15,554 bases of DNA from Ferruginibacter sp. (GTDB lineage: Bacteria; Bacteroidota; Bacteroidia; Chitinophagales; Chitinophagaceae). This document shows, in pieces, positions 1 through 8,250 of the stretch. The stretch spans positions 1 through 15,554 of the forward strand of contig JAURKN010000010.1 of the NCBI GenBank assembly GCA_030831725.1. Direction: 5' to 3'. Under the pieces are notes generated by a model, which searched no databases, was not told the DNA's origin, and saw nothing but the letters and a program-made list of their open reading frames with translations. The translations under genes and the position numbers were made by a program. How positions within the stretch are numbered: position 1 is the stretch's first letter; every line of letters starts with the position of its first letter.

Positions 1-33
1 ATTTTCAGCTTTCTTCCAAATACTATTATTATT

Positions 34-372
34 TTATCCAAATATTCCCTTTTTTTCTTCCATTCCCACAAAAACGCCATCTTCCGTATCCTTGACCACA
101 TACCTTTTCAAAAAATATCCCTCCCCACTCACATTTCTGCCCGTTTTGGGATCAAACCGATAACGATGTAAAGGACAAACCAAATTCCCCTGCGCATCCA
201 AATAACCATCTTTCATCCTAGCTCCGGCATGCGGACATTTCGAAGCACAGGCATACATCTCCCCACCAACCTTCACCACCAACACCGTTTTCCCATCAAC
301 CTCCACCTCTGCCATATCAACACCAGCTCCGAATAACTCCGCCCGACTTTCAGCTACTTTATGCCAAACCAT
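34..372 (-). CDS. Rieske [2Fe-2S] ferredoxin-like protein
   Basis: A 112-residue soluble protein with the two Rieske cluster motifs: C46-P-H48 and C66-P-L-H69, which bind a [2Fe-2S] cluster through two Cys and two His. The residues after the second motif (YRFDPKTGR) match the fold's usual cluster-proximal loop. There is no signal peptide, membrane helix or catalytic domain, so it resembles stand-alone Rieske ferredoxins and the NirD-like small subunits rather than a cytochrome bc1 subunit. The role is inferred to be cytoplasmic electron transfer; the partner is unknown. The ATG at 372 is the only sensible start. It lies 44 bp downstream of hflX on the same strand and is probably co-transcribed, but no nitrite reductase or oxygenase gene is nearby to name a substrate. 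Confidence 0.9.
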   Translation of the reverse strand: MVWHKVAESRAELFGAGVDMAEVEVDGKTVLVVKVGGEMYACASKCPHAGARMKDGYLDAQGNLVCPLHRYRFDPKTGRNVSGEGYFLKRYVVKDTEDGVFVGMEEKKGIFG

Positions 373-416
373 TTGTTGCTCTTAAAATTTGTCTTATAAA
401 ACAAGCCCTTACAGTT

Positions 417-1610
417 CTAGTAAAAAAACTCCGCCTTGTACGGATACCGAATCTGATACATCTCTCTTACTTTATTCAAAATCGTTTGTCGCAACGCATC
501 CAGATTTCTTCTTTCTGTCGCAGAAATGAACACCACATTTCCTCCGGTTTCATTGCTCCACCTGTCTTTCAAATCTTTTAAAATCTCCTCTTTTACCGAA
601 TCCTCCAACCATTCATCAAATGTGATCTCTTCATATCGATCCATCTTGTTGAATATCGTAATCATCGGCTTGTCTTGCGCACCCAACTCTTGCAAGGTCT
701 TGTTCACCACCTTATACTGATCTTCATATTGCGGATGTGAAATATCAACCACATGCAACAACACATCCGATTCACGAACTTCATCCAATGTGCTTTTGAA
801 ACTTTCCACCAAATGATGTGGCAATTTGCGAATGAATCCAACCGTATCGCTCAAGAGAAATGGCGTTTGCTCAAATACCACTTTCCTTGTGGTCGTATCC
901 AAGGTTGCGAATAATTTATTCTCTGCAAAAACCTCACTCTTGGCCATCACATTCATCAGCGTGGATTTTCCCACGTTCGTATATCCCACCAAGGCAACCC
1001 GAATAAATTCGCCTCTTTCCTTTCTTTGTGTGAATGATTGTTTATCTATCTCGGCCAATCTTTTACGCAATAACGAAATCTTGTCTTTCACAATCCTACG
1101 GTCTGTTTCAATTTCCGTCTCACCCGGACCCCTGGTTCCCACGCCTCCTCCTTGTCTTTCCAAATGCTTCCACATTCCTTTCAATCGGGGTAGGATATAT
1201 TGATACTGTGCAAGCTCCACCTGTGTTTTCGCTTGTGCTGTTTTGGCCCTCGAAGCGAAGATGTCAAGAATCAGATCGCTCCTGTCAATTATTTTTTTAT
1301 TGAGTACTTTCTCGATATTGATGAGTTGTGCCCCTGTAAGTTCATCGTCAAATATGACAAGATCGATGTTCCCTTTCTGTATGATGTAATCCCTGATTTC
1401 CTCCAGTTTGCCTTTTCCTAAAAAAGTACGGCTATCGGGGTGGGGTAGTTTTTGTATGAATCTCTTGACTGTTTTAGCACCAGCGGTTTCAGCCAAAAAG
1501 GACAGCTCATCCAGATATTCATTGACCATCTGTTCTTTCTGTTCTTTCTGCACCAATCCAACCAGGATCGCCTGCTCTTCATGGGAGACCGCTTTTTTCT
1601 TTTCTATCAA
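417..1610 (-). CDS. hflX: GTPase HflX, ribosome-associated
   Basis: A 397-residue translational GTPase of the HflX family, which in other bacteria binds the 50S subunit and splits or rescues stalled ribosomes under stress. Residues 10-200 form the HflX N-terminal domain and linker, ending in the signature GGGVGTRGPGE (154-164). The G domain follows: P-loop GYTNVGKS (209-216), switch region ATLDTTTR (235-242), G3 DTVGF (255-259) and G4 NKMD (321-324). Length is normal for the family. The start codon is TTG at 1610: an in-frame TAA lies at 1626-1628 and there is no ATG or GTG between them, while the first internal Met (residue 28) would remove conserved N-terminal sequence. It lies 63 bp downstream of the surA-like gene and is followed by the Rieske gene. 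Confidence 0.96.
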   Translation of the reverse strand: MIEKKKAVSHEEQAILVGLVQKEQKEQMVNEYLDELSFLAETAGAKTVKRFIQKLPHPDSRTFLGKGKLEEIRDYIIQKGNIDLVIFDDELTGAQLINIEKVLNKKIIDRSDLILDIFASRAKTAQAKTQVELAQYQYILPRLKGMWKHLERQGGGVGTRGPGETEIETDRRIVKDKISLLRKRLAEIDKQSFTQRKERGEFIRVALVGYTNVGKSTLMNVMAKSEVFAENKLFATLDTTTRKVVFEQTPFLLSDTVGFIRKLPHHLVESFKSTLDEVRESDVLLHVVDISHPQYEDQYKVVNKTLQELGAQDKPMITIFNKMDRYEEITFDEWLEDSVKEEILKDLKDRWSNETGGNVVFISATERRNLDALRQTILNKVREMYQIRYPYKAEFFY

Positions 1611-1673
1611 GGTCTTTGAGCTGTTTTAAATGTGAAATGAAGTATGATGCAAAACTTCGTCTGTGTATATACG

Positions 1674-3032
1674 TTACTTAGTCGCAACTTCGTACCACTT
1701 TTTCAATACGCTGCAATCTTTATACTCATCATCTATCGTGATGTAATAACCCTTTATCTTTTGAGAGAACCATTTTTCCAAAGCGTTTTCTTTCTTCTCT
1801 TCCAATGCACGTTGAGACACCTTGTTGTAATCGTCTTTCAAATTTTCGCGATGTGGTGTCGATTTGGATTTGAGCCAGATGATTCTCATTCCTTTTTTTC
1901 CTCTTTCATCGTTGTATTCTACAGGCTGAGAAAATTCGCCGAGACCAAGGTCTCTCAATTTAACAACAAGGTCTTTGTCCAATTGGTCGATGGTCAAAAA
2001 TCCGCCATCCTTACCCTGGATCATACCGGCGGTAAATTTGCTTCCTTCATCATCGCTATACTTCGAAACAGCAGTTCCGAAATCTATCGTTCCTGCAATC
2101 AATTTGGACCTGATTGAATCGAGCTTCTGAAATCCTTCTCTCAATTCCACCTGGGTGACCTGAGGAATTTTCAGGATGTGTCTAACAACGGCATCATCTC
2201 CCATTCTGCTAACCAGTTGAATGATATGATATCCGAAACGGGTCTTAAAAGGACTGGATACTTGTCCCTCTTTCAAGGTGAACGCCTTAGCCATCCACAC
2301 ACCATCCATATCTTTCTGGTTACGGTTGATTTCATATAACCCACCTCTGTCTTTACTTCCAGGGTCTTCAGAGTAAACGGATGCCACAGTTCCGAACTCT
2401 TTTTTTCCGGATTCGATCTGACGCTTATACTCATTCAATTGCTCGATGCAATACTCTTCTGCGTCTTTACTGGCTTTGGGATAAATCACAATCTGTCCCA
2501 CCTCCACTTCGGTTTCATAAAAAGGCAGACTGTCTTTTGGTATTCTGTCGAAATAGTTTTTAACCTCGTTGGGTGTGATTTTTATACCATCAACGATTTT
2601 GTTTCGCATGGCAGTGGCGAGTTTTCTTTCACGAAAACTGTCTTTGAAATCTTCTTTGAGTTGATACAATGTTTTACCGGCAATCCGCTCCACTTCTTCT
2701 TTGGAGCCATACTGACTGATGAAAAACCTGATTTGATTGTCTATCTCAGCTTCTATTTCTTCATCGGTGATGGGTAAGGAATCTTTCTCTGCTTGAAGCA
2801 CGAGGGCCTTGATGCCCAAAGATTGTTCGAGTGTCAAACATCTTGCATCAACCGGAATTTCCATTCCCTGACGTTGCATGTCTAAGATGCTGTTTTCAAT
2901 GTCGCTTCTTAAAATGACTTTGTTTCCGACAACAGCAATGATTTTATCCGCAAGCACTTTATTCGGTTGAGCAAAGACCGCAGTGACAAATCCAACCAAA
3001 ACCAGCGCTGAAATGAGAATCTTTTTTTTCAT
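1674..3032 (-). CDS. surA: SurA-like periplasmic peptidyl-prolyl isomerase/chaperone
   Basis: A 452-residue exported protein. Residues 1-21 are a signal peptide (Lys-rich start, hydrophobic core, AVFA before Q22). Residues 28-165 match the SurA N-terminal chaperone domain, starting with the typical ADKIIAVVGNKVILRSDIE. Two parvulin-type PPIase domains follow, at about 174-276 (with SEDPGSKDRGG and FGYHIIQL) and 282-390 (with SDDEGSKFTAG), then a helical tail of about 60 residues, as in SurA. The expected role is folding of outer-membrane proteins in the periplasm. The ATG at 3032 is followed directly by the Lys-rich signal start. A consensus -7 element (TACATTTG, 3067-3074) sits about 35 bp upstream, so it probably has its own promoter although it follows infB. 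Bacteroidota often carry more than one SurA-like protein, so the symbol is a family call. Confidence 0.92.
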   Translation of the reverse strand: MKKKILISALVLVGFVTAVFAQPNKVLADKIIAVVGNKVILRSDIENSILDMQRQGMEIPVDARCLTLEQSLGIKALVLQAEKDSLPITDEEIEAEIDNQIRFFISQYGSKEEVERIAGKTLYQLKEDFKDSFRERKLATAMRNKIVDGIKITPNEVKNYFDRIPKDSLPFYETEVEVGQIVIYPKASKDAEEYCIEQLNEYKRQIESGKKEFGTVASVYSEDPGSKDRGGLYEINRNQKDMDGVWMAKAFTLKEGQVSSPFKTRFGYHIIQLVSRMGDDAVVRHILKIPQVTQVELREGFQKLDSIRSKLIAGTIDFGTAVSKYSDDEGSKFTAGMIQGKDGGFLTIDQLDKDLVVKLRDLGLGEFSQPVEYNDERGKKGMRIIWLKSKSTPHRENLKDDYNKVSQRALEEKKENALEKWFSQKIKGYYITIDDEYKDCSVLKKWYEVATK

Positions 3033-3066
3033 GTTTTATTTTAACCAAGACCTTGACAATCCATCA

Positions 3067-3074
3067 CAAATGTA
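3067..3074 (-). promoter_or_regulatory. Promoter -7 element for surA-like gene
   Basis: Reading on the minus strand gives TACATTTG, an exact match to the Bacteroidota -7 consensus TAnnTTTG, about 35 bp before the ATG. I see no matching TTG at the usual upstream distance, so strength is uncertain. Confidence 0.5.
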
Positions 3075-3241
3075 CTTGCTGTTCAGGTCCTGTCTGTTCG
3101 ATAGGTTTCAATTAACAAAAAGTTGTGAGGTCAGCACGATATGATGATTATCATGATGCCGCACATTCTTTTTTGTCGTCTGAAAAGAAAAAAGCGTCCG
3201 CAATGAAAAGCCAATATACTTTTCAATCATTCCTTTTTCTG

Positions 3242-6025
3242 TTACAGCTTTCTCTTCACTTCCACTTCTTCAAACGCCTCTACGATATCTCCGATTTTAA
3301 GATCATTGTAGTTTTTAATCACAAGTCCGCACTCCATGCCTGTGGTTACTTCTTTGGCGTCGTCGCGGAATCGTTTCAAACTTCCCAGTTCTCCGGTGAA
3401 GATTACGATGCCATCGCGAACAAGACGAACGCGGTTGTTTCTGGCGATCTTTCCTTCGAGTACCTGACAACCCGCAACAGTGGCCTTATCGAATTTGTAT
3501 GTTTCCCTGATTTCGACGTTGGCAAGGATTTTCTCTTCAACTGTCGGCTCAAGCATACCTTCCATCGCACTGCGGATTTCTTCAATCGCGTTGTAGATGA
3601 TGGAGTAAAGTTTGATCTGAATGGATTCGTTCTCCGCCAATCTTGCGGCTTGTATCGAAGGACGAACATTGAAACCGATGATGATGGCATCCGACGCGTT
3701 AGCAAGGGTAACATCACTTTCTGTAATGGCACCTACCGCTTTGTGTATCACTTTCACCACGATCTCCTGTGTGCTGAGTTTCTGCAATGAATCACTAAGG
3801 GCTTCCACAGATCCGTCCACGTCTCCTTTGATGATAACATTGAGTTCCTTGAAGTTTCCAAGTGCCAAACGACGTCCGATTTCATCAAGGGTGATGTGTT
3901 TCTTGGCTCTCATACCTTGCTCACGCAAGATCTGTCCACGTTTGTATGCCGTCTCTCTCGCATCGGCTTCATCTTCAAATACCTTGAAGGTTTCACCGGC
4001 TTGTGGTGCACCGTTCAAACCAAGAATCAGAACCGGAGTGGAAGGCGGTGCCGAATCCACACGCTGGTTTCTTTCGTTGTACATCGCTTTTATCTTTCCG
4101 AAGTATTGTCCGGACACGATCATGTCGCCTTGATTCAGGGTTCCATTCTGTACAAGAATGGTTGCCACATATCCTCTTCCTTTGTCGAGTGATGCTTCGA
4201 TGATGGTTCCGGAAGCTTGTTTATTCGGATTGGCTTTCAATTCGAGCATGTCGGTTTCCAGGAGAATTTTCTCCATCAACAAATCGATATTCATGCCTTT
4301 CTTGGCACTGATTTCCTGACTTTGGTATTTACCTCCCCAGCTTTCAACCAGGATATTCATACCTGCCAGTTGTTCTTTGATTTTTTCAGGATTCGCTCCG
4401 TCCTTGTCCACTTTGTTCAGCGCGAAGATCATAGGAACGCTCGCTGCTTGTGCGTGAGAAATCGCCTCTTTGGTTTGAGGCATCACCGCATCATCGGCAG
4501 CTACGACGATAACTGCGATGTCGGTTACTTTGGCACCACGGGCACGCATAGCCGTAAACGCTTCGTGACCCGGTGTATCCAAGAAGGTGATGGCTCTGCC
4601 ATCAGGCAAAGTAACTTCGTAAGCACCGATATGCTGGGTGATTCCTCCGGCCTCTCCGGCAATCACATTCGTTTGACGGATATAGTCGAGCAATGATGTT
4701 TTACCGTGGTCTACGTGACCCATGATTGTGACAATCGGAGGGCGAGGCACCAAATCTTCAGGTGCATCATCATCCTCTTCCACTTCCAATTCCGCGGCAT
4801 CATCAACACCGATAAATTCCACTTCATAATTGAATTCGCTGGCGACCAGTTCGATCACATCCGCTTCAAGTCTTTGGTTGATGGAAACCATGATACCCAG
4901 ACTCATACATTTGCTGATGATATCGGCGAAGCTGACATCCATCAAACCGGCAAGCTCACTTACAGAAATAAATTCTGTCACCTGCAGACGATTTGTTTGT
5001 TCTCCATCGCCCATCTGATCGGCCATTTCCTCACGCTTGGCTTTGCGGTATTTGGCTTTGAGGCTTTTTCCTCTTCCACCTGCACCAGCCAGTTTGGCCT
5101 GGGTTTGTTTGAGTTTCTCTTGAATTTCCTTGGCGTCGATGATTTTGTCTTCCTGACGTTTTGGTGCACCTTGGCCTGGACGATTTCCTCCTCTTTGATC
5201 TCCCTGTCTGCCGCCTCTGCCATCCGGAATGGCTTTCGCGCCGCGATTCATACCCGAGCCAGCGTCTGATCCTGGTCTTTTTTGAATAGGAATGCGTTTG
5301 CGTTTTTGTTTTTCTTCTTCTATGCGGCTGCGTGAATCATCTACAGGAAGATTGATCTTACCCAATATTTTCGGGCCGGTAAGTTTATCGGCCTGAATAT
5401 TTTCAATCACCGGAGGCACATGAGATGTTGGCTCTTGTTTTACCGGCGTTTCAGGTTCCGGTTGAATTTCGGATTCCTGTTTTTTTGCTGATTTCTTTTC
5501 TTCTGCTTTCTTTGGCGCTTCTTCTGCAGCCTTTTTGGTTTTCTTCGGACGAGTGGAAGAGTCAATGCTATCAAGATCGATTTTATCGAGAACTTTCGGA
5601 CCGGTCATTTCCGGCGCGGCGATGTTTTCGATAACGGTAGATTCATCTTGTGTTTTTTCGCTTGTGGAATCGACAATCGGTTCCGGAGCAGGCGCTGAAA
5701 CCTCTTCAACCACAACTGGAGCGGGTTCTGGGGCTTTTGCCTTTTCTTCTTTCTTTTTGAAAGACAAGTCCTCTTCGTCTTTCTTTTTCTTGGCTTCCGC
5801 AGAAGCTCCTTTTGGAAGGTCTACCTGCTCAGCTTTTTGTTTGGCCGCTTTGTCTTGCTGGAATTCAGCCTGCAGCACTTGATACATCTCCGCTGAGAGC
5901 TTGGTCGATGGTTTGAGTTCATCGCCATTGAAATTCTTTGATACCAGGAATTCAATAAGGGTGTTGGTTCCGATATTGAACTCTTTGGCTGCCGCCATTA
6001 AACGGGGTGTATTTACTTCTGACAT
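3242..6025 (-). CDS. infB: Translation initiation factor IF-2
   Basis: A 927-residue GTPase that delivers fMet-tRNA to the 30S subunit and promotes subunit joining. Residues 1-55 are an IF2_N-type module. Residues 60-340 are a long charged linker rich in Lys, Glu, Pro and, at 250-290, Gly/Arg. A second IF2_N-like module lies at about 345-405. The G domain contains GHVDHGKT (436-443), DTPGHE (483-488), NKVD (537-540) and a later SAK motif, followed by domains II, III and the fMet-tRNA-binding domain IV to the end. The length is ordinary for Bacteroidota IF-2, where the linker is long. The linker holds a duplicated motif, listed separately. The ATG at 6025 gives the standard N-terminus; it is 75 bp downstream of nusA in the rimP-nusA-infB order found across bacteria. 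Confidence 0.98.
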   Translation of the reverse strand: MSEVNTPRLMAAAKEFNIGTNTLIEFLVSKNFNGDELKPSTKLSAEMYQVLQAEFQQDKAAKQKAEQVDLPKGASAEAKKKKDEEDLSFKKKEEKAKAPEPAPVVVEEVSAPAPEPIVDSTSEKTQDESTVIENIAAPEMTGPKVLDKIDLDSIDSSTRPKKTKKAAEEAPKKAEEKKSAKKQESEIQPEPETPVKQEPTSHVPPVIENIQADKLTGPKILGKINLPVDDSRSRIEEEKQKRKRIPIQKRPGSDAGSGMNRGAKAIPDGRGGRQGDQRGGNRPGQGAPKRQEDKIIDAKEIQEKLKQTQAKLAGAGGRGKSLKAKYRKAKREEMADQMGDGEQTNRLQVTEFISVSELAGLMDVSFADIISKCMSLGIMVSINQRLEADVIELVASEFNYEVEFIGVDDAAELEVEEDDDAPEDLVPRPPIVTIMGHVDHGKTSLLDYIRQTNVIAGEAGGITQHIGAYEVTLPDGRAITFLDTPGHEAFTAMRARGAKVTDIAVIVVAADDAVMPQTKEAISHAQAASVPMIFALNKVDKDGANPEKIKEQLAGMNILVESWGGKYQSQEISAKKGMNIDLLMEKILLETDMLELKANPNKQASGTIIEASLDKGRGYVATILVQNGTLNQGDMIVSGQYFGKIKAMYNERNQRVDSAPPSTPVLILGLNGAPQAGETFKVFEDEADARETAYKRGQILREQGMRAKKHITLDEIGRRLALGNFKELNVIIKGDVDGSVEALSDSLQKLSTQEIVVKVIHKAVGAITESDVTLANASDAIIIGFNVRPSIQAARLAENESIQIKLYSIIYNAIEEIRSAMEGMLEPTVEEKILANVEIRETYKFDKATVAGCQVLEGKIARNNRVRLVRDGIVIFTGELGSLKRFRDDAKEVTTGMECGLVIKNYNDLKIGDIVEAFEEVEVKRKL
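5336..5635 (-). repeat. Two-copy motif in the IF-2 linker
   Basis: Two 25-residue segments of the IF-2 linker, at residues 131-155 and 206-230, share the pattern VIENI-x5-TGPK(V/I)L-x-KI(D/N)L. They are separated by 50 residues of Lys/Glu/Pro-rich sequence. The matching DNA blocks are 5561-5635 and 5336-5410. This is direct protein-level repetition; its function is unknown. Confidence 0.8.
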
Positions 6026-6038
6026 GCTTATGTTTGTT

Positions 6039-6057
6039 GCGACAATCTAGCTGTCGC
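6039..6057 (-). other. Hairpin just before infB
   Basis: A perfect 6-bp stem (GCGACA/TGTCGC, 7-nt loop) in the nusA-infB gap, ending about 13 nt before the infB ATG. No U run follows it, so it is not an intrinsic terminator. It could affect translation or mark an RNA processing site, or be chance. Confidence 0.4.
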
Positions 6058-6100
6058 TTGCTTTACGCTTTACTTTTTTTCTTTTTTGGAACGATGAACA

Positions 6101-7351
6101 TTATTCACGTTCGAATTCTTCTTGCAGGATCCTGCGGATGTCTGCGATGGTTTCTTTTTCGAGGTCTGTTCTGCGTTCTAATTCTTCTGCAGTGAGGTCC
6201 AATACGGAGCGTGCGGTATCACAACCCACTCGCTTCAATTCGTCAATGATCCATGATTCGATTTCATCACTGAATTCTTCCAAGTCGATATCAAATCCTT
6301 CCTCATCTCCTTCATTATCGCGGAATACATCGATTTCATATCCTGTGAGTTCGCAAGCCAACTTGATGTTTACGCCTCTTCTACCGATGGCCAGAGAAAC
6401 CTGGTCTGGTTTGAGGAAAACATTTGCATGCTTTTTATCGGTATCCATATCGATACTCGTGATTTTCGCAGGAGTCAGTGAACGCTGAATCAAAAGCTGT
6501 GTGTTGCTGGTCCAGTTGATGACATCAATGTTTTCGTTTTTCAACTCTCTCACGATACCGTGTATACGACTACCTTTCATACCCACGCAAGCTCCAACCG
6601 GATCGATACGGTCGTCGTAGCTTTCAACAGCTACTTTGGCTCTTTCTCCCGGATCACGAACAATCTTTTTCACAACAATCAATCCGTCGAATATCTCAGG
6701 TACTTCGATTTCCAGTAGTTTTTCAAGGAAAACAGGGCTGGTTCTGGAAAGAATGATTACCGCCTGGTTGTTTTTCAGTTCCACTTTTTTCACCACCGCA
6801 CGAACCGATTCTCCTTTTTTGAAATAATCACTAGGGATTTGCTCTGATTTCGGCAACAACATCTCATTGCCATCTTCATCCAAAATCAAAACTTCTTTTT
6901 TCCATACCTGATAGATTTCACCGCTCACGATATCTCCGATACGGTCTTCGTATTTTTTGATCAGCACATTTTTCTTCAGGTCGTTGATGCGGGCGGCAAG
7001 GGTTTGCTTTCCGGCAAGGATGGCACGACGTCCGAACTCTTTTTGGATGTCCACTTCTTCATACAATTCCTCTCCAACCTGATAATCGGGCTCGATCAAG
7101 ATGGCATCTTTATATTCAATCTCAGTAAGCGTGTTATACAAATCGTCGTCGTCAACGATGGTTCTTCTGCGAAAGATCTCAAGGTCACCTTTCTGGTCGT
7201 TTACAATCACGTCGAAATTTTCGTCGCTACCGTATTTTTTTCGGATCAGGGTTTTAAAAACATCCTCCATTACTTTCATCAGGGTCGGGCGGTCGATTCC
7301 TTCCGCATCTTTGAATTCCTGAAACGATTCAATCAAGTTAATGCTTGCCAT
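6101..7351 (-). CDS. nusA: Transcription termination/antitermination factor NusA
   Basis: A 416-residue RNA polymerase-binding factor that modulates pausing, intrinsic termination and antitermination. Domains in order: N-terminal RNAP-binding domain (1-130), S1 RNA-binding domain (about 135-200), KH1 with its G-x-x-G loop GMKG (257-260), KH2 with GRRG (323-326), then an acidic linker (345-365) and one C-terminal helical domain to residue 416. The reading frame stays open 39 codons further upstream, but the ATG at 7351 (MASINLIESFQEF) matches the family N-terminus. The longer form would overlap rimP by 65 bp and add an unrelated Asn/Lys-rich peptide. It lies 52 bp after rimP and 75 bp before infB. 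Control probably comes from the rimP leader hairpin, at which NusA itself could act. Confidence 0.97.
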   Translation of the reverse strand: MASINLIESFQEFKDAEGIDRPTLMKVMEDVFKTLIRKKYGSDENFDVIVNDQKGDLEIFRRRTIVDDDDLYNTLTEIEYKDAILIEPDYQVGEELYEEVDIQKEFGRRAILAGKQTLAARINDLKKNVLIKKYEDRIGDIVSGEIYQVWKKEVLILDEDGNEMLLPKSEQIPSDYFKKGESVRAVVKKVELKNNQAVIILSRTSPVFLEKLLEIEVPEIFDGLIVVKKIVRDPGERAKVAVESYDDRIDPVGACVGMKGSRIHGIVRELKNENIDVINWTSNTQLLIQRSLTPAKITSIDMDTDKKHANVFLKPDQVSLAIGRRGVNIKLACELTGYEIDVFRDNEGDEEGFDIDLEEFSDEIESWIIDELKRVGCDTARSVLDLTAEELERRTDLEKETIADIRRILQEEFERE

Positions 7352-7403
7352 ATTGATGTCCGGCTTCTTTTGCTGTGCTCCCCACCGGAAGGGGTTTTTG
7401 TGA

Positions 7404-7868
7404 TTAAAATTTGATCTGAACTTTGGTTTGTTTGATTTCGGAAAATGGAATGTCAACGATAATTTCAACCGCTTTTTTCCCCTTTCCTTCTGTATATGTC
7501 AATGTTATTTGCTCTTCCGTAACTTGACTCATCAGTCCTTCTTTTTTAGAGCCATCCAACAAAATAACCTCCACATTTCTGCCGACATTTTTTTGATATT
7601 GCCTAAACAACTTCAATGGTTCGTCCAAGCCAGGACTTGAAACCTCCAGTGAAAAATCGCCTTCCGGATACCATCCTGCTTCTTCCATCTGTTTGTACAG
7701 GGCACGATTTATTTTGATGCATTTTTCAATGCCCAAACCGCTTTCCGCATCCAGAAATATCTTGAAATTGTTGGTCGGCTTGATTCTGATGTCTACCAGA
7801 AACATGTCTGCATCAAGCAATGGTTCTAACAATGTTTTAACCTGGTCTATCTGGTTTGTTGTACTCAT
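7404..7868 (-). CDS. rimP: Ribosome maturation factor RimP
   Basis: A 154-residue protein needed for 30S subunit maturation. The N-terminal domain (about 5-85) contains GLGIEKCIKINR (44-55) and the hallmark segment FSLEVSSPGLDEPL (72-85). The C-terminal part (about 90-154) is the small beta-barrel, SH3-like domain. Length is typical. The ATG at 7868 follows a leader of about 57 nt containing a promoter-proximal terminator hairpin. It is the first gene of the rimP-nusA-infB operon, so its expression and that of the next two genes should share the same leader control. Confidence 0.96.
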   Translation of the reverse strand: MSTTNQIDQVKTLLEPLLDADMFLVDIRIKPTNNFKIFLDAESGLGIEKCIKINRALYKQMEEAGWYPEGDFSLEVSSPGLDEPLKLFRQYQKNVGRNVEVILLDGSKKEGLMSQVTEEQITLTYTEGKGKKAVEIIVDIPFSEIKQTKVQIKF

Positions 7869-7878
7869 CTGTTCGGGT

Positions 7879-7909
7879 AAAAAAAGAAGGGAACGACTCC
7901 GTTCCCTTC
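7879..7909 (-). terminator. Intrinsic terminator/attenuator in the rimP leader
   Basis: A perfect 10-bp stem (7886-7895 pairing with 7900-7909, loop of 4) followed on the minus strand by seven U. It lies between the rimP promoter (7930-7961) and the rimP ATG (7868), with only 10 nt from the U run to the ATG. It therefore sits inside the operon's own leader and would give a short aborted RNA of about 45 nt unless read through. It could also stop transcripts coming from the DUF4834 gene. Confidence 0.85.
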
Positions 7910-7929
7910 CAGATTCCTTATTTCAATTG

Positions 7930-7961
7930 CAAATATAGGTCAGTATGGGGGAACTGCCAAA
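7930..7961 (-). promoter_or_regulatory. Promoter of the rimP-nusA-infB operon
   Basis: On the minus strand a TTTG (7958-7961) is followed after exactly 20 bp by TATATTTG (7930-7937). This matches the Bacteroidota primary sigma factor consensus (TTTG, about 20 bp, TAnnTTTG) completely. The start point should be near 7925, giving a leader of about 57 nt. Confidence 0.85.
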
Positions 7962-8015
7962 GTTTTTCGTGTTCTTAAGGCCGGATTTTTGCCAATTTTC
8001 GCTTTTTCGAACGCT

Positions 8016-8246
8016 TCAGGACTTTATTTCCTCAAAATCGATGTAGTCTTTTGAAGTATTATTTACGTTGGATTTGTTATCAAATCCGGGTTCCGGGTTT
8101 TGTTTCTGGTGGTTTTGTTGCTGAAACTCCTGCATTTTTTGGTTCATCTGTTTGGAAGCTCGGTACAGTGGCAATATGAATTCGAATACCAGCTTGAACA
8201 GGATATAAATAACAAACAATTCCGCAATGAGACCAATAAGTTTCAT
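8016..8246 (-). CDS. DUF4834 family small membrane protein
   Basis: A 76-residue protein with one membrane helix at residues 2-25 (IGLIAELFVIYILFKLVFEF), then a short amphipathic stretch with basic residues and a Gln/Asn-rich cytoplasmic-type tail. It ends in KDYIDFEEIK, the conserved C-terminal signature I associate with DUF4834, a family of unknown function in Bacteroidota. The ATG at 8246 is preceded by a consensus -7 element (TAATTTTG, 8251-8258) so close that the mRNA may be leaderless or nearly so. It lies 45 bp downstream of the HAD phosphatase gene. No function can be assigned. Confidence 0.85.
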   Translation of the reverse strand: MKLIGLIAELFVIYILFKLVFEFILPLYRASKQMNQKMQEFQQQNHQKQNPEPGFDNKSNVNNTSKDYIDFEEIKS

Positions 8247-8250
8247 AGGA

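Noticed and set aside
3144..3154. Palindrome ATGATTATCAT in the infB-surA gap, resembling part of a Fur box.
   Set aside because: Too short and too far from a full Fur consensus, and about 110 bp before a gene with no iron link.
3180..3215. Possible terminator after infB (GCG/CGC with a U run).
   Set aside because: The stem is only 3 bp, too weak to call.
7380..7405. Weak plus-strand terminator-like element (CCCC/GGGG with five T) between rimP and nusA.
   Set aside because: No plus-strand gene could use it and the stem is only 4 bp; probably chance.
7352..7468. Longer NusA with 39 extra N-terminal residues.
   Set aside because: The extension has no resemblance to NusA, overlaps rimP, and the internal ATG gives the standard family N-terminus.
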